DNA from: Bacillota bacterium
GTDB lineage: Bacteria > Bacillota > Clostridia > Lachnospirales > Lachnospiraceae
Length of the DNA: 18,674 bases
Reading direction: 5' to 3'
Assembly: GCA_023416695.1 (NCBI GenBank)
Contig: JAEZGY010000046.1
Span: 1-18,674 of the forward strand
Part shown: positions 7,076-14,248 of the stretch, piece by piece
Layout of the letters: each line of letters opens with the position of its first letter
Numbering within the stretch: position 1 is the stretch's first letter
Made by a program: the position numbers and the translations under genes
Notes under the pieces: generated by a model
What the model was told of the DNA's origin: nothing
Seen by the model: only the letters and a program-made list of their open reading frames with translations
Database searches by the model: none

Positions 7076-8604
7076 AAAATGAAAGCTTAACCTTTAGAAG
7101 TTGGAAAATCATTAGCTACTATACTGGTTACATCATACTGGGTGGAGGAATGCTAATGATACTCCCCCTTATTACTTCTCTTTTATTTGGTGAATTTAAT
7201 CCTGCCCTAGACTTTGTAATAAGCGCAACCATCACTTCTAGTATCGGACTTTTACTATTATTTTTAGGGAAACATACTAAGGAAAATAAAGCCCACATTC
7301 AATGGAAGCATGGATTTGTAGTAGCTGCCCTCTCTTGGATTCTCCTCATGGTACTCTGTGCGATCCCTTACCGCCTGAGCGGACATAATTCTTCCTTACT
7401 AAACTCCTGCTTTGACGTCATGAGTGGTTTTACCACAACCGGACTTGTACTAACACAGGATCTGGACCATCTCTCTATGGGGCTTAATATGTGGAGGCAT
7501 ATCTTAACCTTTGTGGGTGGGCAAGGAATTGTGGTATTAGCACTATCTGTTTTGGTAAAGGAAACAAGTGGGGCATACAAACTCTATGTAGGAGAAGCAA
7601 AAGACATTGGTTTAGTTCCAAATGTACGAGGAACTGCCCGTATTATATGGAAAATCAGCTTAATCTATCTTGTAGTAGGTACTATAGCTCTTTGGATTAA
7701 TGGCATATTAATTGGTCTAAGCCCAATCTCTGCTTTCTTTCATGGATTATTTATGTTTTGCTCCTCTTGGAGCACAGGTGGATTTGCGCCAAATGCTCAA
7801 AATATTATGTATTATCATAGTCTGTCCTATGAATTAGTCACTTTAGTAATTCTAATCCTTGGTTCACTAAACTTTGGCTTACATTTTGCCATCTGGCAAG
7901 GGAAGAAAAAGGAAATTGTTAAAAATATAGAAATGCAAAGTTTTATGATTACTGCTACTGTATTCTGTGTATTAGCGGTCATCGGCCTATCCAAAATCTA
8001 TCCGGATGCCATAGCAGTATTTCGAAGAGTTGTTTACAATGTGCTATCAGCCCATACTACAACTGGTTTTAGCAATATCTACGCTAGACAATTTGCTTTA
8101 GAATGGGGAGACTTTGGTAATCTGATTATCATTATTGTTATGTTAATTGGCGGCTCCGCATGCTCTACCGCCGGTGGCTTCAAGGGGTTACGGGTAGGCA
8201 TCGTATATAAAAGTATCGTAGCTGATGTCAAAAAACTTCTTTCCTCCGAGAGAAATGTAAAATCCTTTAAATATCATCACATTAAGGATTACATCTTAGA
8301 AGATACTGTGGTAAAATCCTCTGCTCTCATAATCATCTGTTATATGATTACCTTTGGTGTAGGAACACTATTAGGTAGTTTCTATGGATACTCCCTAATA
8401 GATTCTGCTTATGAAGCGGCATCAGCAACAGGTAATGTAGGTTTATCCATTGGTGTCACCACTGTGGATACTCCAGCACTACTAAAAGTGTATTACATTA
8501 TAGCTATGTATGTAGGAAGACTAGAGTTCCTGTCCGTATTTGCCTTAATAGGATGCTTATTAGGAGGTGCAAAAAGAATATGCGTAAAAGTATTAAAGCA
8601 TTAA
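7072..8604 (+). CDS. trkH: TrkH/KtrB-type potassium channel-transporter subunit
   Basis: A 510-residue integral membrane protein of the SKT (Trk/Ktr/HKT) superfamily built from four M-P-M units. All four selectivity-filter segments with their glycines are visible: FTTTGL at about 120-125, WSTGGF at 233-238, HTTTGF at 328-333 and SATGNVG at 451-457. The C-terminal MYVGRLEFL near 479 is also typical of TrkH. I place the start at 7072, not at ATG 7066, because GAGG lies about 7 bases before 7072 and only one or two before 7066, and because 7072 overlaps the stop of the microprotein gene. It imports potassium with the RCK proteins encoded upstream. Expression is probably controlled by the KdpDE-like pair. 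Confidence 0.93.
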   Translation: MKNESLTFRSWKIISYYTGYIILGGGMLMILPLITSLLFGEFNPALDFVISATITSSIGLLLLFLGKHTKENKAHIQWKHGFVVAALSWILLMVLCAIPYRLSGHNSSLLNSCFDVMSGFTTTGLVLTQDLDHLSMGLNMWRHILTFVGGQGIVVLALSVLVKETSGAYKLYVGEAKDIGLVPNVRGTARIIWKISLIYLVVGTIALWINGILIGLSPISAFFHGLFMFCSSWSTGGFAPNAQNIMYYHSLSYELVTLVILILGSLNFGLHFAIWQGKKKEIVKNIEMQSFMITATVFCVLAVIGLSKIYPDAIAVFRRVVYNVLSAHTTTGFSNIYARQFALEWGDFGNLIIIIVMLIGGSACSTAGGFKGLRVGIVYKSIVADVKKLLSSERNVKSFKYHHIKDYILEDTVVKSSALIIICYMITFGVGTLLGSFYGYSLIDSAYEAASATGNVGLSIGVTTVDTPALLKVYYIIAMYVGRLEFLSVFALIGCLLGGAKRICVKVLKH

Positions 8605-9092
8605 TATTAATATTAATCTTCCCTCTACTCTTAGTTCTAACTGTTAATTGTAATGCTTCTGAACATATTACCAAGCTAAATGATCTGATAGAGAATTCTA
8701 TTGCTATGGATGGTAAAGAAGTGACTGTTGAGGGTGAGGCAATTGGAGAAATACTGGAACGAGGTAATTATGCCTGGATTAATATGAATGATAGTTCTAA
8801 TTCCATAGGTGTCTGGATAGAAAAGGACTCTTTGAAAGAGCTTACCTATTTCGGTAACTATAAAACTCAAGGAGACATTGTTAAGCTAACCGGTACTTAT
8901 CACCGGGCCTGTATAGAGCATGGTGGAGACGTGGATATTCATTGTAATAGTATAAAAATAACATCCTCTGGCAATCCCATTGAACGCCCCCTATCTATAG
9001 AAAAGCTGTGGGTCGCCCTACTTTTATCCTTCATTACTATCCTATTTGTCTTATACTACATACGAGAAGTAAAGAAGAAGGTTACACAATAA
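8580..9092 (+). CDS. exported, membrane-anchored OB-fold-like protein
   Basis: A 170-residue protein of unknown function. It has an N-terminal signal/anchor helix (residues 1-26, MRK then a long Leu/Ile run, ending VNCNASEH). A beta-rich extracytoplasmic domain (about 45-127) follows, with the rhythm of an OB fold (KEVTVEGEAIGEIL, YAWINMND, GDIVKLTGTY). A second membrane helix lies at about 143-161, followed by a basic cytoplasmic tail. VNC is not a proper lipobox. The start at 8580 is chosen over ATG 8553 because AGGAGG (8562-8567) precedes it and the signal sequence begins there; this overlaps trkH by 25 bases. Being last in the trk operon it may modulate TrkH from outside, but nothing in the sequence proves this. 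Confidence 0.7.
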   Translation: MRKSIKALILILIFPLLLVLTVNCNASEHITKLNDLIENSIAMDGKEVTVEGEAIGEILERGNYAWINMNDSSNSIGVWIEKDSLKELTYFGNYKTQGDIVKLTGTYHRACIEHGGDVDIHCNSIKITSSGNPIERPLSIEKLWVALLLSFITILFVLYYIREVKKKVTQ

Positions 9093-9112
9093 AATGAGTT
9101 TTACAAGTAAAA

Positions 9113-9140
9113 ACCCTGTAGGAATGATTTCCTACAGGGT
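9113..9140 (-). terminator. terminator between the convergent trk and MFS genes
   Basis: A perfect 12-base stem (9113-9124 with 9129-9140) closes a TGAT loop. On the minus strand it is followed by TTTTTAC, so it best terminates the leftward MFS gene. On the plus strand there is no T run, though the stem may still stop trk transcripts. Confidence 0.75.
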
Positions 9141-9166
9141 GATCTATGATAATATCTTCTCTTTAC

Positions 9167-10468
9167 TTATTGTTTCTCTTTCTCTAATTCCCATATATGA
9201 CGGTCACGACGAAAATATAGACACGTTACAATTCCCATAATGGCCAAGAAGAAGAATAAACAGGCTGCTCCAGTACCTTTTCCGGCACCAAATACTTGAG
9301 TCAAAAAGCTTCCCTCACTTTGGTTTGCCATGATTGGTTCAAATACCTTATCCACTAAAAACCCACCTAGAAAATACCCGATAGGAATAGTGAAAAACTG
9401 AAAGGTATTACGGCAGGAATAAACTCTTGCCTGCATATCAACAGGTACCTTAAGACGAAGAATTGCCTCTAGGTTCGTGCTCATAAGAGGGATTACAATC
9501 CAACCACAAAACGCACCAACACACCATATGGGGGCACTTCTACCAAAAGCCAAGAAAAAGTTCTCCGTACTCATGGAAAATAACAGGGTATTACATATTA
9601 CCCGTACTCTACTTTTTGGTTTCTTACTAAAAGATGCCAAGATACTTCCTATTAAAGTAGTCACACCAATTACTGCATTAACAATGCCCATTGTGGTCTG
9701 ACTCCCACCATTTCTAGATAACATCATGGCTGGGAAAACCGCATTATACATGGAAGCCGTTAAGTTGATTGCACTCAAAAACAAGATAAGGTCTAAAATT
9801 CCTCTATTCTCTCTTAGGTAATGAATACCACTTTTAACTGCTGACATCATGCTTTCCTTGACTTTATCAACTACACTTTCTTCTGGAATATGAATGAAGA
9901 AAAGTAGAGATAAAAATGCCATAAAAAAAGTAATGAGATCAAGACCTATTACAAAATCCATACCAAATAAACCTAATACAGCGGTTGCGATAATTGGAGT
10001 TAAAATAGAGTTAACAGAATTAGAAAAATACCGTAACCCGCCTACCTTTTGATAATACTTCTTTGGTAGTATTCTTGTGATTGCCACCTCAGATGCTGGA
10101 TTTTGAACAGTATTCATCAAACCATTAATAAAGTTAATGAAATAGATATGCCAAATCTCAAGTTGCCCTGTCTTTAATAACAGCAATACAGCCAGTGAAG
10201 TAAGTGCTGCTACAGCATCACAAACTAACATGGTTTTCTTCTTGTTCCATCTCTCACTTAACGCCCCTGCAAAAATACTTAACAATACATAAGGGGCATA
10301 AGAGCACACCATTAGCATTGCAGTAACTAGTGCTTTTCCTTCTCTCTCATATGACCAGATTACTAACGCATAGCTAGTCATACTACTTCCTAACGCTGAA
10401 AAGGATTGAGTTATCCATAAAATCAGAAAAGTTCTACATTCGATAAATTTAATTTTTAAATCATTCAT
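9167..10468 (-). CDS. MFS efflux transporter (MFS_3 / macrolide-efflux-like)
   Basis: A 433-residue major facilitator protein with about 12 membrane helices. Early features are typical of the DHA3/MFS_3 drug-efflux branch that includes Mef: FLILWITQSFSALGSSMTS at 14-32, the loop 2-3 motif-A equivalent GALSERWNKKKTML near 68, and NPASEVAITRILP around 123. The SD AAGGAG lies nine bases before the ATG. The gene has its own extended -10 promoter, a short leader peptide (10548-10589) and hairpins around its SD, a layout typical of genes induced by ribosome-targeting antibiotics. The substrate is unknown; a macrolide-like compound is inference from family and leader only. It is a single-gene unit ended by the hairpin at 9113-9140. 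Confidence 0.82.
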   Translation of the reverse strand: MNDLKIKFIECRTFLILWITQSFSALGSSMTSYALVIWSYEREGKALVTAMLMVCSYAPYVLLSIFAGALSERWNKKKTMLVCDAVAALTSLAVLLLLKTGQLEIWHIYFINFINGLMNTVQNPASEVAITRILPKKYYQKVGGLRYFSNSVNSILTPIIATAVLGLFGMDFVIGLDLITFFMAFLSLLFFIHIPEESVVDKVKESMMSAVKSGIHYLRENRGILDLILFLSAINLTASMYNAVFPAMMLSRNGGSQTTMGIVNAVIGVTTLIGSILASFSKKPKSRVRVICNTLLFSMSTENFFLAFGRSAPIWCVGAFCGWIVIPLMSTNLEAILRLKVPVDMQARVYSCRNTFQFFTIPIGYFLGGFLVDKVFEPIMANQSEGSFLTQVFGAGKGTGAACLFFFLAIMGIVTCLYFRRDRHIWELEKEKQ

Positions 10469-10470
10469 TT

Positions 10471-10567
10471 GACTTTGCTCCTTTGCACATTACATTGAAG
10501 TGAATGCAAAGTCCATTTAGGTAGTTATCTCTCCATACAAGTCTATCCTAACGAACCTTGCATGGAG
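10471..10567 (-). promoter_or_regulatory. attenuator-like hairpins upstream of the MFS gene
   Basis: Two hairpins lie in the leader RNA. The first pairs 10557-10567 (inside leader-peptide codons 8-11) with 10531-10541, 11 pairs including one G-U, with a 15-nt loop. The second pairs 10506-10513 (GACUUUGC in the RNA) with 10471-10478 (GCAAAGUC). The same strand can instead pair with the second GCAAAG copy at 10481-10486. The MFS SD (AAGGAG, 10478-10483) lies within this second structure. There is no T run after either stem, so control of translation fits better than transcription termination. Confidence 0.55.
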
Positions 10568-10589
10568 CTACATCAATACAAAGTATCAT
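10548..10589 (-). CDS. 13-residue leader peptide MILCIDVAPCKVR
   Basis: ATG at 10589 follows a consensus AGGAGG (10598-10603) by eight bases, the strongest SD in this transcript. It encodes MILCIDVAPCKVR before TAG, about 80 nt upstream of the MFS start. Codons 8-11 form one arm of the first hairpin, so a ribosome stalled there would disrupt it. This is how leader peptides of erm, cfr or mef-type genes work, but the peptide itself matches none that I know. Confidence 0.6.
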   Translation of the reverse strand: MILCIDVAPCKVR

Positions 10590-10633
10590 ATCTGTCGCCT
10601 CCTATAACGAATTACAGCCTATAACCAATCCAT

Positions 10634-10642
10634 ATTATACCA
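10634..10642 (-). promoter_or_regulatory. extended -10 promoter of the MFS transcript
   Basis: On the minus strand, TGGTATAAT is a full extended -10. No convincing -35 is present 16-18 bases upstream. Transcription starting near 10627 would give a leader of roughly 160 nt carrying the leader peptide and both hairpins. Confidence 0.5.
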
Positions 10643-10659
10643 TATTTAAAATCAAAAAA

Positions 10660-10689
10660 CAGCCCTTACTTTATTTTAAGTAACGGCTG
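10660..10689 (-). terminator. terminator of the feo operon
   Basis: CAGCC-C-TTACTT (10660-10671) pairs with AAGTAA-C-GGCTG (10678-10689) with one C-C mismatch. Minus-strand RNA continues with TTTTTT. On the plus strand TTTTATTTT also follows, so it could work in both directions. It lies immediately after the last feo gene. Confidence 0.75.
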
Positions 10690-10700
10690 CTTTTATTTTA

Positions 10701-10838
10701 TTAATGACAATGGCCAGAGCAATGGGCACAGTCGCACCCACATTGTACACTCTTTCCCTGTCTTTTTGCTTTTATCATATTCCGTATAATCAGTCCCACA
10801 ATGCCAAGAAGGAATGTAGAAACTACTACTGTTCCCAT
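10701..10838 (-). CDS. FeoB-associated Cys-rich membrane protein
   Basis: A 45-residue protein with one N-terminal hydrophobic helix (VVVSTFLLGIVGLII, 4-18), a basic linker (RNMIKAKRQGK) and a Cys/His-rich tail: C33, C35, C37, H39, C40, H43, C44 and H45. This is the hallmark of the small FeoB-associated proteins found after feoB in Firmicutes, which probably bind iron near the FeoB pore or help assemble the transporter. It begins 14 bases after the feoB stop with a GGAGGTG SD, and the operon terminator follows immediately. Confidence 0.88.
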   Translation of the reverse strand: MGTVVVSTFLLGIVGLIIRNMIKAKRQGKSVQCGCDCAHCSGHCH

Positions 10839-10852
10839 AAGCACACCTCCAA

Positions 10853-13027
10853 TTATCGTTTTAAAGTCTTACTTTCCTTATAAGGTCTCAATAATAAATA
10901 GAGAAAACCAAGGACTAGAAGGAAGGCAACTACAGTTCCAATTCCAAAGCTACCAGTAGTAATTAAATTACCAATCTGATAGATGCAAAGAGATACTACA
11001 TAAGCTAACAGTGTCTGGTATAAAATAGCGAACCAGAACCATTTCTTATTATTCATTTCTCTCTTAATAGCACCCATAGCTGCAAAACAAGGTGCACAAA
11101 GAAGGTTAAATACTAGGAAGGAATATGCTGCAATAGCTGTCATACTACTTGCTAGTGTGCCCCAGATCTCTGCTCCATCCTCTGCAACCTCAGCAAATCC
11201 AAACAATACACCAAAGGTCATAACAACATTTTCTTTAGCGATTAAACCAGTAACTGCTGCAACTGCCATTTCCCAATCCCCCCAACCCAGCGGTGCAAAG
11301 ATTGGTGCTAGTATACTACCAAGAGCAGCAAGAATACTGTTCTTCATCTGATCTTCTTCAAGCATACCAAACGTTCCATCTACAAAACCAAAATTTTGTA
11401 AAAACCATAAGATGATAGTGGATAGTAGAATGATTGTTCCAGCTTTCTTAATAAAGGACCAGCCTCTCTCCCACATACTTCTTAGTATATTACCAAGAGT
11501 CGGCATATGATACGCAGGTAACTCCATTACAAATGGTGCAGGATCCCCTGCAAACATTTTTGTCTTCTTAAGGATTACACCAGAGATGACAATGGCTGCT
11601 ATTCCAATAAAATATGCACTAGGGGCTACCCACCACGCTCCATGAAATAATGCACCTGCAATCAATGCAATAATAGGAAGCTTAGCACCACAAGGAATAA
11701 AGGTAGTTGTCATAATCGTCATTTTACGATCTCGGTCATTTTCTATGGTTCTAGATGCCATAATTCCAGGAACCCCACAACCACTTCCAATTAGCATTGG
11801 AATAAATGATTTACCTGATAATCCAAACTTACGAAAGATTCTATCCATAATAAAGGCAACTCTGGCCATATATCCACAAGCCTCTAAAAAGGCCAAAAAT
11901 CCAAACAATACTAACATCTGAGGCACAAAACCAAGTACCGCTCCTACACCACCAACAATACCATCTACAATGAGGCTCTGTAGCCATCCTGCAACCTTCA
12001 GCGCTTCAAGTCCATTGGTGACTAGAACAGGAATACCAGGAATCCACAAACCAAATAGGCTAAAGCCTTCACCAAACACACCATCATTAGCCCAATCCGT
12101 AGCCCAGGTACCAACTGTAGTAACAGAAACATAATAAACTAAGAACATAATACCCGCAAAGATTGGTAATGCTAGCCATCTGTTGGTAACAATACGGTCG
12201 ATCTTATCAGAGGTGGTAAGTTTATTTTTCCTAGCTTTGGTACAACATTTCTCTATTATAGAAGAGATATACACATATCGTTCATTGGTAATGATACTCT
12301 CTACGTCATCATCCATAGCTTCCTCTAGCCTTTCTATGTCCTCAGATACATCTGGAAGCTGGTTATTAATTTCTCCTATTTTTTCATCCTGTTCAAGAAG
12401 TTTAATAGCAAAGAAACGCTTCTGGCTCTCCTCTACAACTCCTATTAATTTTTCTTCAACCTCTTCTATTACATCTTCTACCTCTTTTGCAAATGTATGA
12501 ACAGGCGTCTGATATTTCTGTTTGATAGCTGCATTTATTGCACTTTCTGCTACTTTGTCAATTCCTGTCCCTTTTAGAGCTGATATTTCATGAACTTCAC
12601 ATCCAAGCTTTTCACTTAATTCACCAATATATATCTTATCTCCGGTTTTTTCAAGAACATCTAACATATTTACTGCCATAACTACCGGAATTCCAAGTTC
12701 CATCAATTGGGTAGATAAATATAAGTTACGTTCTATATTAGTACCATCAATAATATTTAAAATGACGTCTGGACGCTCACTAATTAAATAATTTCTTGAA
12801 ACGACTTCCTCCAGGGTATAAGGGGATAAGGAATAAATTCCTGGTAAGTCCATAATAATAACATCCTCGTGAACCTTACCTTTATATTTAGACTTTAACT
12901 TACCTTCCTTCTTTTCTACAGTAACACCTGGCCAATTTCCTACAAATTGGTTAGAACCTGTCAATGCATTAAATAATGTTGTCTTACCACTGTTAGGATT
13001 TCCTGCTAATGCTATCTTGATTGACAT
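10853..13027 (-). CDS. feoB: FeoB ferrous iron transporter
   Basis: A 724-residue inner-membrane transporter for Fe2+. The N-terminal G domain has G1 GNPNSGKT at 9-16, G3 DLPG at 60-63, G4 NMLD at 120-123 and a G5 SALKG near 149. A helical GDI-like spacer follows (about 165-265). The C-terminal membrane part has two FeoB gate units, including CGYMARVAF, GCGVPGIMASR, IPCGAKLP and the second-half CAPCFAAMGAIKRE. The start at 13027 (MSIKIALAG) is chosen over an in-frame ATG at 13045 because AAAGGAG lies seven bases before 13027 and overlaps codons of the longer version. It belongs to the leftward feoA-feoA-feoB operon, probably repressed by the divergent DtxR-type protein when iron is sufficient. 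Confidence 0.95.
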   Translation of the reverse strand: MSIKIALAGNPNSGKTTLFNALTGSNQFVGNWPGVTVEKKEGKLKSKYKGKVHEDVIIMDLPGIYSLSPYTLEEVVSRNYLISERPDVILNIIDGTNIERNLYLSTQLMELGIPVVMAVNMLDVLEKTGDKIYIGELSEKLGCEVHEISALKGTGIDKVAESAINAAIKQKYQTPVHTFAKEVEDVIEEVEEKLIGVVEESQKRFFAIKLLEQDEKIGEINNQLPDVSEDIERLEEAMDDDVESIITNERYVYISSIIEKCCTKARKNKLTTSDKIDRIVTNRWLALPIFAGIMFLVYYVSVTTVGTWATDWANDGVFGEGFSLFGLWIPGIPVLVTNGLEALKVAGWLQSLIVDGIVGGVGAVLGFVPQMLVLFGFLAFLEACGYMARVAFIMDRIFRKFGLSGKSFIPMLIGSGCGVPGIMASRTIENDRDRKMTIMTTTFIPCGAKLPIIALIAGALFHGAWWVAPSAYFIGIAAIVISGVILKKTKMFAGDPAPFVMELPAYHMPTLGNILRSMWERGWSFIKKAGTIILLSTIILWFLQNFGFVDGTFGMLEEDQMKNSILAALGSILAPIFAPLGWGDWEMAVAAVTGLIAKENVVMTFGVLFGFAEVAEDGAEIWGTLASSMTAIAAYSFLVFNLLCAPCFAAMGAIKREMNNKKWFWFAILYQTLLAYVVSLCIYQIGNLITTGSFGIGTVVAFLLVLGFLYLLLRPYKESKTLKR

Positions 13028-13133
13028 GTTTTCACTCCTTTTCATTATTATTTAGTGATTATTTTCTTAATTTTCCTCTAGAATTAGATATAACTTTCTT
13101 TTGTTAGTTCCATCTAACCACATGGCAAAAAAA

Positions 13134-13352
13134 TTATTCTATTTCAATCAATTCTGCATCTGCTTTTCGAAGAGACAATTCATACCCTCTAACGGTAACC
13201 TCTAAAGGATCTCCAAGGGGTGCAACTTTCCTCACATATACTTCAACACCTTTAGTTATTCCCATATCCATAATTCTTCTCTTAATAGGTCCTTCTCCAG
13301 TAAGTTTTTTTACTCTTACTGACTCTCCGATTCCAACATCTCGCAATGTCAT
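13134..13352 (-). CDS. feoA: FeoA-domain protein (second copy)
   Basis: A 72-residue SH3-like FeoA protein: MTLRDVGIGESVRVKKL, then the turn RRIMDMGITKGVEV and a C-terminal VRGYELSLRKADAELIEI. FeoA proteins interact with FeoB in the cytosol and modulate iron transport. The ATG at 13352 has a GGTGGAG SD; the longer frame would need a TTG at 13370 that lies upstream of that SD. It sits 106 bases before feoB and 60 bases after the other feoA. Confidence 0.9.
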   Translation of the reverse strand: MTLRDVGIGESVRVKKLTGEGPIKRRIMDMGITKGVEVYVRKVAPLGDPLEVTVRGYELSLRKADAELIEIE

Positions 13353-13412
13353 ACTTTCTCCACCTTTCAAAACCTCTTTATTTAATAGCCTAATTCTTCG
13401 GCTAGAAAAATA

Positions 13413-13625
13413 TTAACTTACATGAATTTTGTTTGCCATCTCTTTTCCAATAGCCACTCTTGCATCCTTCACATTAACAATAAGGTTACCTCCCATCTCA
13501 GATACAACCGTCACACTACCTCCTGTAACAAATCCAAGATTCTTAAGGAATCTACGAGTTTCTTCTTTACCACCAATTTTTCTTATAACATTAGGTACTC
13601 CTGCTTGAACCATCGATAATGGCAT
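13413..13625 (-). CDS. feoA: FeoA-domain protein (first gene of the feo operon)
   Basis: A 70-residue FeoA-family protein with the same SH3-like pattern as its neighbour: the turn RRFLKNLGFVTGGSVTVV and ending VKDARVAIGKEMANKI. It is clearly divergent from the second copy, so the pair is not a recent duplication. ATG 13625 follows GAGG by about eight bases; a TTG at 13667 would extend the frame but lacks an SD. Tandem feoA genes before feoB are common in clostridia. It is the first gene behind the promoter at 13682-13710. Confidence 0.88.
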   Translation of the reverse strand: MPLSMVQAGVPNVIRKIGGKEETRRFLKNLGFVTGGSVTVVSEMGGNLIVNVKDARVAIGKEMANKIHVS

Positions 13626-13677
13626 ACAATCATCCTCTTTCCTTTTGATAATGAGAAATGTTTTCAATTTATATTAT

Positions 13678-13710
13678 AGTTAGTTTAGTTTAACTCCTAT
13701 TAGTTGTCAA
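13678..13710 (-). promoter_or_regulatory. feo promoter with DtxR-like operator
   Basis: On the minus strand, TTGACA (13705-13710) and TAAACT (13682-13687) are spaced 17 bases apart. An inverted repeat AGTTA / TAACT (13678-13682 and 13691-13695) is centred on the -10, within a run of TTAG/TAAAC repeats. Aligned to the DtxR/IdeR consensus, positions 13680-13698 match about 12 of 19 bases. A nearby TATAAT (13673-13678) is an alternative -10. Confidence 0.5.
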
Positions 13711-13757
13711 TAACATAAATGATACTATTTATCAATTACCAGATATTTGCAATAGAT

Positions 13758-13808
13758 TTGATTAATTTTATGATATATGATATACTTATTTAGATTAGTT
13801 ATGTCTAA
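13758..13808 (+). promoter_or_regulatory. dtxR promoter with DtxR-like operator
   Basis: TTGATT (13758-13763) and TATACT (13781-13786) have a 17-base spacer, with a predicted start near 13793. A DtxR-like element at 13790-13808 (TTAGA...TCTAA, about 12 of 19 consensus bases) covers the start site. A second nested repeat, GTTA/TAAC, lies at 13798-13809. Binding here would give autorepression. Confidence 0.45.
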
Positions 13809-13831
13809 CATGTATAATGAGGTGAAGATAA

Positions 13832-14194
13832 ATGAACAATACAAACGAATCCGCTGAAAACTACCTAGAAACCATACTTGTATTAAGTAAACAGCTTCCT
13901 GTAGTCCGTGCTGTGGATATTAGCAATGAATTAGGTTTTAAAAAATCTAGTGTCAGTATTGCCATGAAAAATCTTAGAGAAAAGCAGCATATTACCGTTA
14001 CAGATGCCGGCTATATTTATTTAACTGAAACTGGAAAAGCAATTGCGGAAATGATATATGAGCGTCACGAGCTTCTCTCCTCCTGGTTGATAAAGCTTGG
14101 GGTACCACAAGAAATTGCTCTTGAGGATGCCTGTAAACTAGAGCATGTAATTAGCAAAGAAAGTTTTGAGGCTATTAAAAAGCATATAAAATAA
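13832..14194 (+). CDS. short DtxR-family iron-dependent repressor
   Basis: A 120-residue metalloregulator. An N-terminal winged helix-turn-helix (about 5-65, with ISNELGFKKSSVSIAMKNL) is followed by the dimerisation and metal domain (65-120). Metal ligands resemble DtxR/IdeR: H79 in YERHELL and C101-x2-E104-H105 in ACKLEHVIS. The Cys, where MntR has Glu, points to Fe2+ rather than Mn2+. The C-terminal SH3-like domain of full-length DtxR is absent, as in MntR-sized proteins. GAGGTG lies seven bases before the ATG. It is divergent from the feo operon and shares a roughly 200-base regulatory region with DtxR-like elements at both promoters, so it is the likely feo repressor. Confidence 0.87.
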   Translation: MNNTNESAENYLETILVLSKQLPVVRAVDISNELGFKKSSVSIAMKNLREKQHITVTDAGYIYLTETGKAIAEMIYERHELLSSWLIKLGVPQEIALEDACKLEHVISKESFEAIKKHIK

Positions 14195-14195
14195 T

Positions 14196-14240
14196 AAAAT
14201 CCACTGAATGTATATAGCTTCTATACATTTAGTGGATTTT
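14196..14240. terminator. bidirectional terminator between dtxR and the CPBP gene
   Basis: A 19-base stem with one G-U/T pair (14196-14214 with 14222-14240) and a 7-base loop. It has T-rich sequence after it on both strands (TTTTTTAT rightward, TTTTATTATTTT leftward). It should stop both converging transcripts. Confidence 0.85.
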
Positions 14241-14248
14241 TTATATCT

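Noticed and set aside
8649..8660. Lipobox in the OB-fold protein (TVNC)
   Set aside because: Asn before the Cys does not fit the lipobox; a plain signal peptide or anchor is more likely.
13028..13045. ATG 13045 as the feoB start
   Set aside because: The SD for ATG 13027 lies within these codons, and nothing SD-like precedes 13045.
13813..13818. TATAAT as the -10 of the dtxR gene
   Set aside because: It abuts the SD (13819-13824), so transcription from it would start inside or after the SD; the TTGATT/TATACT pair upstream fits better.
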